Below, in pieces: positions 34,504 to 46,479 of a DNA stretch of 64,000 nt. Under the pieces are notes generated by a model, which saw only the letters and a program-made list of their open reading frames with translations, ran no database searches and was not told where the DNA came from. Location: NCBI GenBank assembly GCA_035610835.1, contig CM069449.1:61156292-61220291 (forward strand), read 5' to 3'. This DNA comes from Ophiura sarsii. Taxonomy: Eukaryota; Echinodermata; Ophiuroidea; Amphilepidida; Ophiuridae. Position 1 is the first letter of the stretch; each line of letters opens with the position of its first letter. The position numbers and the translations under genes are program-made.

Positions 34504-36082
34504 TTAAGTGCATGCACCCTAAAGTCCTCATTCAATTTTAAGCATATCCAAAGGGACAAAATGCCAGTATTTTCTGATTCAATTAAATTTATTCAGATTC
34601 CATGATGAAAAGGCACTTAAATTTGGGCCTTAAACAATTCAAATAAGTGGGAAAATATTTGAAAATGTAACACCAGGAAATTTAGATACCAATACAGACA
34701 CTGGATACTATAGTACTACTACTAGTATCGGACAGAACATACAACACTGCTCAACTTTGATGATTTTGTACATTACTTTAAAACACGGGTTTTCAAAGTC
34801 ACTGTGTAAACTGTATGGGTCAAAAGTTCCCATTGAAAACATCAGCGATAGGGTATATACAATTAAACTAAGGTAAAAGAAAAAAAGAGATGGTCTTATG
34901 TTGCAGCACACAATTATCCTCTAAGGACAGTGATTATCCAAAGTACAGCAAGCACTTATACCATTGTTATATTGATTGATAACCTTGTCACTCCTTTATC
35001 TATGTTCTTCAGATTTTGAAACAAGCTATTACACTACATTTATTGATTGATCAATAATGTCTATTGACATACTTGAAACATGCTATTGACTATAAAATAA
35101 ACTTGAGTGTGGCAATTATCCTCTCAACTTAGCAATAGCAAGTAAACCAGCAGGGGTCTCTGCCGTGTTGTGGTACAGAAAGGGCTGAACATTTGGAAAA
35201 CAGTACTTTAATTTTGCGGCTAATTTAATTAGTGAATTGTCAATCTATTAAGCGGACATTTAAATGAGTATTATATTTTGTGATTCCGAAATGTTTACCC
35301 ATTTATTAGTGCACACGTCATCCGCAATGCGAGTGTTTAATTATGGTTTTATTGGGCGAATCTTCTTCCCAAAATTTGTGAAATTAAATACCTGGTGAAA
35401 TTAAGTGGTTTGTAAAAATACTATTTTAAAAATACAGACATTATGCAACAGATGATGTTGTGATGAATGACTAGATGGGGGAATACCTGGCACCCCTATG
35501 GGTAGCTAATTGAATAAGTGTAGCTGATTGACAGATTAGGGTAATAAAGCTAATTAGCACCAGTTATGTAGGTCCCTCGCTTGTGCTCGGTACTGTCTGT
35601 GGATTTTAGCGGTCCGACACGTAGGTCTAGGGTTACATATCCCCCTATAACCTTGGCAGACTCAAGTATCTTAAAATGTGCAATAATCCAGTATCTTTTA
35701 AACAATTCTGTGACAATTACCAGACTCTCTATTCCGTCATGATTTTCAAATTTCTATGCCAACAAGAAACCCTACCCTCTTGGGATGATTATCCAACTCT
35801 CAATGTGCAATAATTTAATTATTTTTTAAGGGCTGACCCCCTTATCTCTAAATTTGTATTAATGTTTTATTGTCTTGTTGTTATACTGCGTTTATCCACC
35901 AAAATGAAAAAATGATCTAGGGCTTTTATATGTATTTCCTTTATTGTGTTTTGATATTGTATTTTATTTGATACTTACTAAAGTGATGTGAATTATCAAA
36001 TTCAACTAAAATGAAAGAAAATGCACCTCAAAAGGATTCCGCAGGTGAAGCCTCTCAGAGTAGCCAAGGAGCATGACAACTC

Positions 36083-36806
36083 GCCAAGTTTAGTTTAGTT
36101 TAGTTTATTTATTAGAACATACGCTTTTACAACAGCGGCACACGTCTTTAAAAACGGTGCGTTCTTAACAAAAATAACAATATACATACAAATTTTAAAA
36201 AGATGTACAAAAATGAGACCTTCAATTTTACCCATGAACACCAAGGCTATATACATATGTGGGATAAAAATAGAGAGTCAAAAATATAAACATACATATA
36301 AAATTACTAATAAATTAAAAGTAAAACGAGGACTTCAGAGCATGAATTGAAAGCATAAACACAATTCAATGAACTGTGGACTGAGAATTCTTTAGGCCTG
36401 ACCTATGTGTCCAAGCCTTTTTAAGATATGATTTACAATACTTGTCAAAAATGTTATCAATGTTAGAATACAAATTGGATAGAAAAGTAGGCAGAAATTG
36501 ATGAACATTACTACCAAGAACAAAACATTTTTGGATAGACAGATCACTGCCAATGAAAAAATCCCAAACAAAAACATAACCTGCTTCAAAAAGAGAAATT
36601 TTGAGGTTATTCATTTCAGTGTTGCGAATGTCATTATAAGACTTACATTGAAACAAAAGGTGATTGACATCTTCCATTCCGTCATTGCAAAGAGAGCATG
36701 TACCAGAAATATTAATATCCCAAATACTGATCTTCTTGTCTAATGCCAAAGTATTGGAACGGGCTTTGAATTTTAAACTTGCCCCATAAAAATCAAGTTT
36801 ATCAAG
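36083..36806 (-). pseudogene. Non-LTR retrotransposon 3' end with zinc-knuckle ORF remnant
   Basis: The minus strand encodes LDKLDFYGASLKFKARSNTL, then ISGTCSLCNDGMEDVNHLLF with a following C (CxxC...H...C zinc-binding segment found at LINE C-termini). About 90 residues ending in KKAWTHRSGLKN follow, and the frame stops near 36366. The 3' UTR ends in (TAAAC)n at 36083-36110. A truncated tail of the same family is at 4719-4840. Everything upstream of the C-terminal segment is missing. The insertion lies inside the CACTA-type element. Confidence 0.8.
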
Positions 36807-37407
36807 GCATTACACTGGACCTAATCCTGACCTAATCAACATGATCAATGTTGCCAAAAGATTTTCACGCTAACACACCCCAAAACTCATTCTATACCCA
36901 CACAAATAGTTTCTAAAGCAGTTTCAATAGAAAAAAATCCCTCCAGCCCAGAATTGGTAACACTGGAACTAATAACTAAAAGTAGAATAGCTCTTTGGTA
37001 TAATGAATAAGAACCCATCCAAACAACACTTATGAGAGTGAAAAGTTCTTTTCAATCTGTAATGGTTCTTATACTATACTTTGAACTTAGCCAGTAGGGA
37101 ATGAGGCTGATGTTGATAAGAATTAGATCAATACACTGTATTGATAGCATTTATGAGCTTCTCTAACTTTATGAGTGTCTGGGCAAACAAACTCTTCACA
37201 CATTCTATAATCCCTTCATGGTCTATTCTCTACAAACCCCAAACCAGGAAGTATGAGGAATCTTGAGGACAGATAAGGAGTAAAAATTGTGTAAATTGCT
37301 AGTGAGGAATGTTAAGCAGCTATCAGGAATGAAGAGGAATGATGAGGACAACTAAGCAGTCATGAGGAAAAAAATTGGGACATACAGGAATTCATGGTTT
37401 ACTAGTG

Positions 37408-37480
37408 TTTGCAGAAGATCCCTGTAAGAGAGAGTTGGAATAGTCGAGCCACGATGTAACAAGTGCGCACATGGCCATGA
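37408..37480 (-). pseudogene. CR1-like LINE reverse transcriptase, 5' continuation
   Basis: The minus strand reads ALVTSWLDYSNSL and, after a one-base shift, TGIFC, joining to KDIKRLQ at 32133 once the CACTA element is removed. LDYxNSLL is a conserved segment of CR1-type reverse transcriptases. The LINE is 5'-truncated a short way to the right, where a small inverted repeat (tgacctgtcag/ctgacaggtca) sits. Confidence 0.8.
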
Positions 37481-38356
37481 CCTGTCAGGAGCTGACAGGT
37501 CATGTAACCGAGCGTAAAATCACTTGGCTAATCGGAAGCATTCGGGTGGTCATATTTTTTCGGATTTGAAATGGTCTATTCTATGCGGGTTTCGTCTCAT
37601 ATAACCACTTCGTTTTATTGTAAAAGCTGATTTTGGTCAAAATTGGACTGTGAGGGCGCTTTGCAAAAAAGTAGCTATCGCATTAATAAAAATGAATTTA
37701 AATACATGAAATATGTTAAGAGTGTGTCAAGAAACATTGTCTGAAGATGTGAGTGAGAATGTTACCTCATTTCATTTTACCGTAGCATCCATTTTAAAAA
37801 AGAACGCGTTAAAAGCACTTCCATTGGATAGTACAGGGGTCAATGAACTTCTCATTAGTGTGTGTTTCAATGGAGACAATTCAAAGATGTTAAAACTAGT
37901 GTAGCTTCAAAACAACAAATGGTATTTTACTCAGATTTTCAGGAAATGCCTAAACTTAAAATGTAACTCCTATCATATTTCAACATTAGAATTTGAGATG
38001 CTTCGATGTGAAAAGGTATTTTGTTAAACAGCGCCCTCACAGGGCTATTTTCACTAAAAATGTCATTTTCAGGAAAACAAAAACATCGTCATGCGATACA
38101 AGTTGCATAAGATTATTCCATGGCCCCACAAACATGGGTATTGCCACCAAAATAAAATTGATTGGACCAAAAATGATTGATTTATGATCAAATTACTGTC
38201 AATTTCTTTTTTTTAAATGTTGTCGGTAAATAGAAAGTTATCACAAAATCATGTAGCAAGCATGATCTGTAACTATGACCCTCTATAGCCCACTCCTACT
38301 TACACAGCATCTCACACGTATATCACTTGGATTAGAACGATCTTGTTGTGTATACA

Positions 38357-38456
38357 NNNNNNNNNNNNNNNNNNNNNNNNNNNNNNNNNNNNNNNNNNNN
38401 NNNNNNNNNNNNNNNNNNNNNNNNNNNNNNNNNNNNNNNNNNNNNNNNNNNNNNNN
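38357..38456. other. Assembly gap, 100 N
   Basis: Exactly 100 consecutive N, the conventional size for a gap of unknown length. Open frames spanning it are meaningless. Confidence 1.
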
Positions 38457-38838
38457 CAAAAACAGCTTTTCACAGGACTCTCTATAAATGTCAAGGGCAT
38501 GTCATGGACGTATGGGAGGCTCAAGAGCCGATCGCGATTGGTGATCCCTCCTACTTTGCATGTATCGTCTATGCGGAACGCATTGTGTATATCCTCCATT
38601 ATGCGGTATCATAAACTAAAAACCAGGCCCCGTGGGGAATTTTCCGAACAATTCCCTGTAAACTTCAATTACTGATTCGAATATAACTTAAACAGACGAC
38701 ATAGAAAACCCTTAATGCTTACGGGGCTTACCCGTAAAAATAGGATTTCTATGGCAGACGATACAAACAGCGCCACCAACAATAGAACATCAGCTTCAGA
38801 TCAGCAAGTTGAGTGGCACTGTCCTGAGTGTTGTTGCG

Positions 38839-38946
38839 CAAAACCCGGGTTTTGCCCAGTTAGTGACTGTCCAAAACCGGGATTCTCACCACCCGGCTCT
38901 TGGATGCAATAGGTGTGCACGGAAACCCCCTGTACATACCCGACTA
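38839..38946. repeat. CCCGGG palindrome plus repeat-family terminus
   Basis: CAAAACCCGGGTTTTG (38839-38854) and a degenerate second copy (CCAAAACCGGGATTC) are followed by the inverse copy of the 16675 terminus, ending CCCGACTA at 38946. It looks like the end of an element of the same family as 16675-19445, with most of the body absent. Confidence 0.65.
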
Positions 38947-39209
38947 AAATGCATATATAATATGCTCAATAAAATTATGTATCCCAATGCGACACATGGT
39001 GATATACAATCATAAAATGTATCCCAATGTGAAAAAACGGTAGTATACAATCGGTCTAATGTGTATCCACGTTATTAACAAGACCAAAAATGTAAAATCC
39101 ACCGGTAGCGGAAAACATGGTATTACTTTAGATTGTTTTGGAGTATGTCCCATTTCTGTATATGAATATCAAGTTTAGACCTTCTTTGTGCGCACTCATA
39201 CTCAAGTTT

Positions 39210-40828
39210 TATCGTATCCTTAATCATATTTTAAAGGCGTGGATTGATGGATTTGACTTATGACATCGGCTGATATATATATGTCTTCTGGCAATGAGTA
39301 ATATCTGATTGATAGTAATGCGGTGGGAAATCTTTTTGTCATATACACCGTATAATTTGTTAAAAATAGATAATGTTGGTATAAATCTGAATAAAGCTTG
39401 CATCTCGTTTCAGAATGAATTTGTAACAATACAATCGATAAAAAGATGGTGGATTGTTTCCTCACTCTGGTTACAGAGGTTACAATGATCATCATTTACA
39501 ATCTTCACATTCAAAAGCCACGAATTGGTAGGCAATATATTATGCGTGATTTTATATTTAAACCACCTTAATTAGAGTCCAATGTAGCTTTGTATGGCAT
39601 AATAAAGATTTCTTTACACTCATTATCTAGAATATCATACTTGTTTTTTAGATAAAATTGACTGACTGGTATTGTTTCCCTTGTCTTGGTATACAACAGA
39701 TACAGGTCACGTGACTTGATTTTCAAGATTGGAGTGAAGCCTTGTAACAAAATGAGGCCAGTAACTATATTGTTGTCAGGCACGTTGTGATCATTACGGA
39801 TCCATCATGGCATTAAGAAGACCACACCATCTGCCATTACCATCAATAAAATCGTATAATGTATGAAATCCTGCCTCTGCAAATTTAGAATAATAAACCG
39901 ACTTTTTGTCAATTAAAATGAACTGATTATTCCAAATTATCTGTTTGCACGCATCGATGCCGTTCTTTGGCTCTGAATATTTGATCTCAGCCCAAAGCCT
40001 TAGTGCATTTAGATAGAAAGGCGGTATATTATTTGGTAAGTCATGATAGTTAAAGTTGCAATCCAGAATGTTTTTCCCACCGGTCCTCTTAAGGTATGTA
40101 AGAAGGATGTGTTTCCATCCTGAAGGATTTGGCATTACCAACCTCTTTAACCACATTACAGCCTGTGCATCGACATTCATTTTTAAATCAACCATCTTAA
40201 CACCCCCCTCGTCAAGATCTTTACACAACACAGACCTCTTGACCCTGTCTGGACCTGTCCATAGAAATTGATAGAGGATTTTATTGACACGTATTTGAAC
40301 TGACATAGGCATGCCGATCATGGCTGAGGTGTAAAGGAAACCAGCCAAACCGAATGTTTTAATAACGGTAATTTTACCAAGAACGGTTAAATCGCGCTGC
40401 TTCCACATGTTGAGTAAGTTAATTAATGCCGCAATTCTATGCTCGTAATTGAGATTCATCATAGCTTTCTCGTCATATGAAAAATATATTCCTAAAATCT
40501 TCACTGTTTTGGTCCAGACAACATCAAGTGGCTTCTCAACACTATTTCTCACACTGCCGATCCACATCGCTTCCGATTTGTTATTATTAACCTTTAAGTT
40601 TGAACATTTACTGAACTCATTTAAAGAATTCATAACAGATTTGGCCGAGTCAACATCTTTAACAAACATATTAAGATCATCCGCATACCCACTTATTTTC
40701 ACCTGTGTGGTTGGGTTAACCTGAATGCCTTGAATGCTACTCTTATTGTTGAGATGGATACATAACAAATCGATTACTAGATTAAAGAGCTGGCAGCTGA
40801 GAGCATCGCCCTGTCTAAGACAGGGATT
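39210..40828 (-). pseudogene. Tx1/L1-like non-LTR reverse transcriptase, C-terminal part
   Basis: The frame opens at the 26-bp array with CLRQGDALSCQLFNLVIDLL (RT motif before the active site). It runs in one uninterrupted ~340-codon frame with GYADDLNMFV (active-site YADD), KTVKILGIYF and GMPMSVQIRVNKILYQFLWT, typical of Tx1/L1-clade enzymes. It stops at 39794. Decayed frames downstream recover SQFYLKNKYD (near 39650) and a zinc-knuckle segment DDHCNLCNQSEETIHHLFID followed by C. The protein polymerises cDNA at a nicked target. The endonuclease and RT fingers are missing, cut off at 40828 by the minisatellite. Confidence 0.85.
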
Positions 40829-41953
40829 ACTCGTTATTCCGAAGGGTCGTTATTCCGAAGGGTCATTATTCCGAAATAACTGTAAGGGTCGTTATTCCGA
40901 AGGGTCATAATTCCGAATTAGCAATAAGGGTCGTTATTCCGAGGATACAATGAGGGTCAATATTCCGAAGGGTCGTAATTCCGAAAATAAAATAAGGGTC
41001 GTAATTCCGAAAATAAAATAAGGGTCGTTATTCCGAAAATAAAATAAGGGTCGTTATTCCGAATATAAAATAAGGGTCGTAATTCCGAAAATAAAATAAG
41101 GGTCGTTATTCCGAATATATAATAAGGGTCGTTATTCCGAATATATAATAAGGGTCGTAATTCCGAAAATAAAATAAGGGTCGTTATTCCGAATATAAAA
41201 TAAGGGTCGTAATTCCGAAAATAAAATAAGGGTCGTTATTCCGAAAATAGAATAAGGGTCGTTATTCCGAATATAGAATAAGGGTCGTTATTCCGAATAT
41301 AAAATAAGGGTCGTAATTCCGAAAATTAAATAAGGTTCGTTATTCCGAATATAAAATAAGGGTCGTAATTCCGAAAATAAAATAAGGGTCGTTATTCCGA
41401 ATATATAATAAGGGTCGTTATTCCGAATATATAATAAGGGTCGTAATTCCGAAAATAAAATAAGGGTCGTTATTCCGAATATAAAATAAGGGTCGTAATT
41501 CCGAAAATAAAATAAGGGTCGTTATTCCGAATATAGAATAAGGGTCGTTATTCCGAATATAGAATAAGGGTCGTTATTCCGAATATAAAATAAGGGTCGT
41601 AATTCCGAAAATAAAATAAGGGTCGTTATTCGGAATATAAAATAAGGGTCGTAATTCCGAAAATAAAATAAGGGTCGTTATTCCGAATATAGAATAAGGG
41701 TCGTAATTCCGAAAATAAAATAAGGGTCGTTATTCCGAATATAGAATAAGGGTCGTTATTCCGAATATAAAATAACGGTCGTAATTCCAAAAATAAAATA
41801 AGGGTCGTTATTCCGAATATAAAATAAGGGTCGTAATTCCGAAAATAAAATAAGGGTCGTTATTCCGAATATAGAATAAGGGTCGTTATTTTGAATATAA
41901 AATAAGGGTCGTAATTCCGAATACAAAATAAGGGTCGTTATTCCGAATATAAA
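40829..41953 (+). repeat. 26-bp minisatellite array, ~1.1 kb (about 43 units)
   Basis: Units alternate between two main variants: 'gggtcgttattccgaatata' + 'aaataa' and 'gggtcgtaattccgaaaata' + 'aaataa'; some have 'tatataataa'. The first ~150 bp are irregular. It borders the LINE at one side and the CTAGAGCGGTTCTCGG terminus at the other. Reverse-orientation arrays of the same unit lie at 50592-50739 and 63815-64000. Confidence 0.95.
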
Positions 41954-42134
41954 ACTAGAGCGGTTCTCGGCTTTCGCGGTTTAACTAATTTGTTACTTCC
42001 TGTTGACATTATTATTTGGAAGATATATGATTATATAAGTCACTACAATTAGGTTTCACAAATCTGAAACATATTTTATTATTTAGGAAATCATGACTCT
42101 AACCATTTGTATTTGAAGGATGGAAGTACTTGAA

Positions 42135-43959
42135 CAGGCGCGTACGCAGGGGGGTGGGGTGTTTTGGGTGTGAAACACCCCCTTGGGTCTGTCCTAAAAA
42201 ATAAAAAAGTGGAAAGGAGAGGAAAAAGAGAAGGGAAAGGAGAGGAAAAGAGAGGGGAAAGGAGAAGGGAAAAGAGAAGGGGACAGCGGAGACATGGGAG
42301 AGGCAGCTATGGCGTAACCAGAGGGGGGAGGGGGTCGAGGGGCGATCATGCCCCTCCAATATTGACTGTATGTCGGTTGAGATTGGCTTAGTGTCGGTTC
42401 ATTTGACAAGAGGAATCATGGATTATGATGGTCATAAGTACACAAACGGAACAAAGATTCGCGCGCTACGCGTGCATAAATGTCCCAGAAATGGTTTAAA
42501 GCAGAAATGTACCTCGATCAGAGAAATATAAAGTCGAAAATTCTCGGTTGGTCCACTATTCTCCCCCCCCCCCCCCCCCCCCCCCCCCCCTGAAAAATCT
42601 AGTTACGCCACTGGGCAGGGGAGAGAAGGGAAATAAAGCCTCGTTGAACTGTCAATGTGGAACGGGGAGGGAAAGAGTAAGAGCAAAGATTAGTATCGGC
42701 GGGGGTGGGGGGGGGGGGGGGTACCAATTACCCGACGCACCTTACCGGCTTCAACATAACATTCCAGCGGCAAAAAGGGTTTGTTTACATTGCTAAGACG
42801 ACTGGCGAACTAGACAAAATGGGGTAAAGTTCCAACGCCTGGGTTTTTTCAAACAATTTACGGGCTTTATCAGCACGTGTGTGTCAACCGTGGGAAGACT
42901 AATGCGTGGGAACCCCCCCCCCCCCCGCAACCCTAGCTGTCCCCCTCCCTGTTTGTAACCCTCACCTCCCTATTTATACCACGTATTAAACACCCCCTCA
43001 AAGCCGAAGTGAAAAGAAAAATAAGAAAATAGGATGGGAAAAGAAAGATAGATAATCTAAAAGAAACTTAATTGAAGAGATTTAATATTAGGCGTCGATG
43101 CTTTTTCTGTCTGTTAATCTTGAAAATGAGAATTACCCGTGTCATGTGAAATACATTGAACCAATGAGATCGCCGGTAAAACCAATGCCTGCGGATTAAG
43201 TTAGTGTATATTATAATGGATGTTTTAGGGTTGAACTAAGTCAAAAGTATTAAGATTTGGTGTTTAACACATGAGTCACTGGTGAGAAATTGCAACGTTG
43301 AAGTAAGAATAAACCTGCGATAAGTGTTCAAAAATATGCAAGGAAATGCGTTCTTTTTAACCGTGAATTTCAAAAATCCTTTGGCGTCGAGGGGGAATAC
43401 CTCCCTCGAACTCCTCCGGGACACGCAACCTGCAATAAGTTGTCAAAAATATGCAAGGAAATGCGTTCTTTTCAACCGTGAATTTCAAAAAACTTCTGGC
43501 GTCGAGGGGGGATACCCCCTCGAACTCCCCCCGGGACACACAACCTGCAATAAGGTGTCACAAATATGCAAGGAAATTCGTTCTTTTCAACCGTGAATTT
43601 CAAAAAACTTCTGGGGTCGAGGAACTCCCCCCCCCCCCCCTCCCCACCGGAACACGCAACCTGCAATAAGTTTTCACAAATGAATATGCAAGCAAAAGGG
43701 TTCTTTTCAACCGTGAATTTCAAAAAACTTCTGGCGTCGAGTATCCCCCTCGAACTCTCCCCCCCCCCCCCCCCCCGGGACACGCAACTGGCCTGCAATA
43801 AAGTTGTCAAAAATATGCAAGGAAATGCGTTCTTTTCAACCGTGAATTTCAAAAAATTCCGGGACCCCCGGGACATGCGTGTCCCGAGGCATGGATAGTT
43901 AAATAATTATATCAATATTTCTAAAACACCCCCTTGACAAAATCCTGCGTACGCGCCTG
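42135..43959. mobile_element. Non-autonomous hAT-type element, 1,825 bp
   Basis: Terminal inverted repeats CAGGCGCGTACGCAGG / CCTGCGTACGCGCCTG with a perfect 8-bp target duplication TACTTGAA (42127-42134 and 43960-43967). It contains poly(C)/poly(G) tracts (42563-42590, near 42709-42721, near 42905), purine-rich blocks, fragments of CAGTGGCG-type ends (42308, 42601) and a 115-bp tandem repeat. No transposase frame. It sits inside the left arm of the giant inverted repeat and so postdates it or that copy. Confidence 0.9.
43331..43870 (+). repeat. ~115-bp tandem repeat, five units
   Basis: Units start 'aaatatgcaaggaaatgcgt' (about 43331, 43446, 43562, 43682, 43808), continue 'tcaaccgtgaatttcaaaaa' and end in C-rich 'cccccggGacacgcaacctg'. 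They differ in the length of C runs. Long frames across it are artefacts of the period. Confidence 0.9.
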
Positions 43960-45527
43960 TACTTGAATATTACATAGCAATAGCAATGTATTAGCGCATT
44001 ATAATTTATGCTTAGATTTGAAAAAAGATGATGGCAGGGGAGAGCGGGGAGTATTCGCCTCATTTTCATTTGAAATGGCCTAGAAACGTCAATTTTAAAG
44101 ATTGAATGGACCTATTGCCATTACATGAAAGATGGATATCTTTGGTACATACGACCGCAATTTCAGTGCCCTAGTTTTTACTGTAAAGGAATGAGTAAAG
44201 GATACATTTGCCCCATTTTCATTTGAAATGGCCTATACACGTTAATTTTAAAGATTGAATGGACCTATTGACATTACATGAAACAATCTCAGTACCCTAG
44301 TCCTTACTGTAAAGGAATGAGTAAAAATTAAGACAGGTGTCAAGAATGGTGAACTTGCCCCGACCCCGGTTCGCCCATGGGCCGGGACGAGTTCGCCATG
44401 GTTTCATAATTAGGCTTCATAAAGTAGTATGTATCAAACAGATATAAACATTTGTTATGCAATGTGATTTTCTTCCAAAATAACATTTAGAGAGTCCACA
44501 ATTTAAATGTTTACGGAATATACTCGTTTGAAATTTAAAAATGATAAAAAATACCACATTTACAAATATTATTTTCTAATTTCAGTGCTACTCCATTCCA
44601 GATAGCTATTTTCATAATAACCATGCATGACCCACATACAATAACAGGTCGATAACTGCATCAAATCCATAACCTATCCCATGCCTACCTAATGATGATT
44701 TACATTTAAATCGTCTGTGGCCGTGTGTTTTGAACTCACCACCCTTACCGTTGCATGTCCAGATTTTTACATTTTACACCATCTGAGATTCGAATTAGCA
44801 TATCGCAATAACTATTTGTTCTACCCCGTATAAAGTATGTATTTTCTAAACGGTAATCTCACAAGGAATCCAAATATGCTATTGCAATTTAGATAAGGCC
44901 TAATGGTAACATGTTGTGATTAAGAATGTTCAAAAAATATCGATTTTTTCTTCTTCATATTTTGATTTAATCTCAATAATAATTTGATACCTATCCCAAT
45001 CATAATTTTACTGTGCATATTTAAGTTCCTCATGCAATTACCCATCAGAACATAATAGTTGTTAATGGTAAACGTGTTGAAATATACTATATCGAGAAGT
45101 AAATGAGCACAAACGTATAAAAATTTCAAAATTATTAGAGTTTACAAGTATATATTTTTTGGTATGCACCATATCCTGATTTAAACGGCATTTTTGAATT
45201 CCCCTATTTGAGAGCTTTCCAAAAATGTATAATTTTGCTATCATCAGTTAAATATTTCTTTTGTTATAGTCATGTATGTAAAACCGATAAATTAGGGCAA
45301 GTTCACTGTGTAGCGAATAGGGAAAAAGCCAATGACAACTCAATCGATTCATGATTACAATTGTTCCACAATAGTTGTCACATTTGTTGAAACAGAATCT
45401 TATAGAATATAAAATAATCTATAAAATGAGAGCAAAATCATGTTTGTACCGTACAGGAATGAGGAGTTATAGTAAATTGAACGTAGAATTGGGAACATTT
45501 TCTATATTCCCCATAGAGATTGCACAC

Positions 45528-45560
45528 AGCGCCGCCGCCACCGCCGCCGCCGCCACTGCC
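45528..45560. repeat. (GCC)n microsatellite
   Basis: Imperfect CGC/GCC triplet run, GC-rich in an AT-rich setting. Confidence 0.85.
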
Positions 45561-46203
45561 ACCACCCCTGACTTTCACAACATAATCAATCATATCTCAG
45601 CCAAACATTTATAGAAATACCTGATTTATTCACACAATGTAGCTAGATAAATAGGCTTTCACATGACACCTCAACCATTATAGCTCTACCACATTTAGTT
45701 GTTGAGTTAATAGAGAGAGATGGATGATTCGTCACCAAAAATGCAACGCCACCACCCTTTTTGGCTGGTGAGTTCAAAACACATGGCCCTGTACGAATAT
45801 CTTTAGAAAAAAAATCAATATAAAAAAGAAATCCACTTTTGTGATGTGAAACTGGTTTTAGATGATAATTTGACAAACATTATAAGGAGATCAGCCATGA
45901 TACCATGGGAAGATCGCCACAAATAGGGGAATATATTGTGTGTTCGTCAAACTCGACCAGTGTCCGCAATGATGAGAATCATGTGGTGGGCGAATCTGCC
46001 CATAGGGTGTACACTCCCCGCTCTCCCCTACATTTAACAACATGATTGTCTATTGTGATTTAAACCTGTTATATGGACTACTCCTTCATCTCCTTACAGG
46101 GCCCTTGGAAGTATATTTTTATGGGGGTGCTGTAAATTTGTAAGTCTTCACCACTACGGCGTGGGGTCGAGGGGTCCGCTTAAGGGCCCCTGGCGAGACC
46201 CCT

Positions 46204-46430
46204 GAAGCTGTTGGGTTTTAGCATGTTTGAATGACCTAGAAAAGCTCTCCTTGCTATGAATATTTACATTTATTTGTAATAAACTTTGACTTGGTTCAGA
46301 GACAGCATGGGTTCAGGGGGCGAAGTAGCATAAAGCTGTTGGGTTTTAGCATGTTTGAATGGCCTAGGAAAGCTTTCCTTGCTATGAATATTTACATTTA
46401 TTTTTAATAAACTTTGGCTTGGTTCATAAA
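46204..46430 (+). repeat. Two-unit ~130-bp tandem duplication
   Basis: 'aagctgttgggttttagcat' to 'aataaactttgRcttggttc' occurs at about 46205 and 46335 with few differences. Confidence 0.85.
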
Positions 46431-46479
46431 TACCCTAAAAAACGAGAGACACTAATGAACGATGAAAAATGTTACATTA

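Larger units (their letters stand above)
32134..37407. mobile_element. CACTA-type (EnSpm/CMC-like) non-autonomous element, 5.27 kb
   Basis: Perfect 72-bp terminal inverted repeats (32134-32205 and 37336-37407) begin CACTAGTAAACCATG. A 3-bp duplication TTT flanks them (32131-32133 and 37408-37410). CACTA ends with a 3-bp duplication define the superfamily. Subterminal regions are packed with short repeats (TCCTGAT, GAGGAATG, GTCCTCA), also typical. It interrupts a LINE; removing it with one TTT restores the reading TGC AAA GAT ATT AAA (CKDIK). No transposase frame was recognised inside; the content is poly(G) tracts, a TTAA MITE and a LINE remnant, so it is non-autonomous. Confidence 0.9.
30978..38298. 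mobile_element. hAT-like element holding nested LINE and CACTA insertions
   Basis: Left end TAGGAGTGGGCTATAGAGGG matches the reverse complement of the right end (38275-38298). Further similarity inside ('cttgctacat', 'ttttggtggcaatacccatg') shows the arms are diverged inverted repeats. CTTACAC flanks both sides (30971-30977 and 38299-38305), a 7-bp duplication that could be a decayed 8-bp hAT one. The element proper is only the outer ~0.6 and ~0.8 kb; the middle is later insertions. No transposase seen. Confidence 0.7.
41954..46100 (+). repeat. Left arm of giant inverted repeat (interrupted)
   Basis: Segments 41954-42134, 43960-44728 and 45650-46100 match, in order, the reverse complement of the continuous right arm 62492-63814. 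The interruptions are a hAT-type insertion (42135-43959) and an extra ~920 bp (44729-45650). The right arm has ~125 bp near 63690-63790 not present here. The shared part has paired 'ttcatttgaaatggcctaga' / 'aagattgaatggacctattg' segments and 'gaccccggttcgcccatggg' but no coding frame. Confidence 0.85.

Noticed and set aside
38275..38675. Open frames spanning 38357-38456
   Set aside because: They run through a 100-N gap and carry no real sequence there.
43472..43876. 134-codon frame with repeated Phe-Leu-Lys-Phe-Thr-Val-Glu-Lys motif
   Set aside because: Created by the 115-bp tandem repeat; frame shifts between units show no selection.
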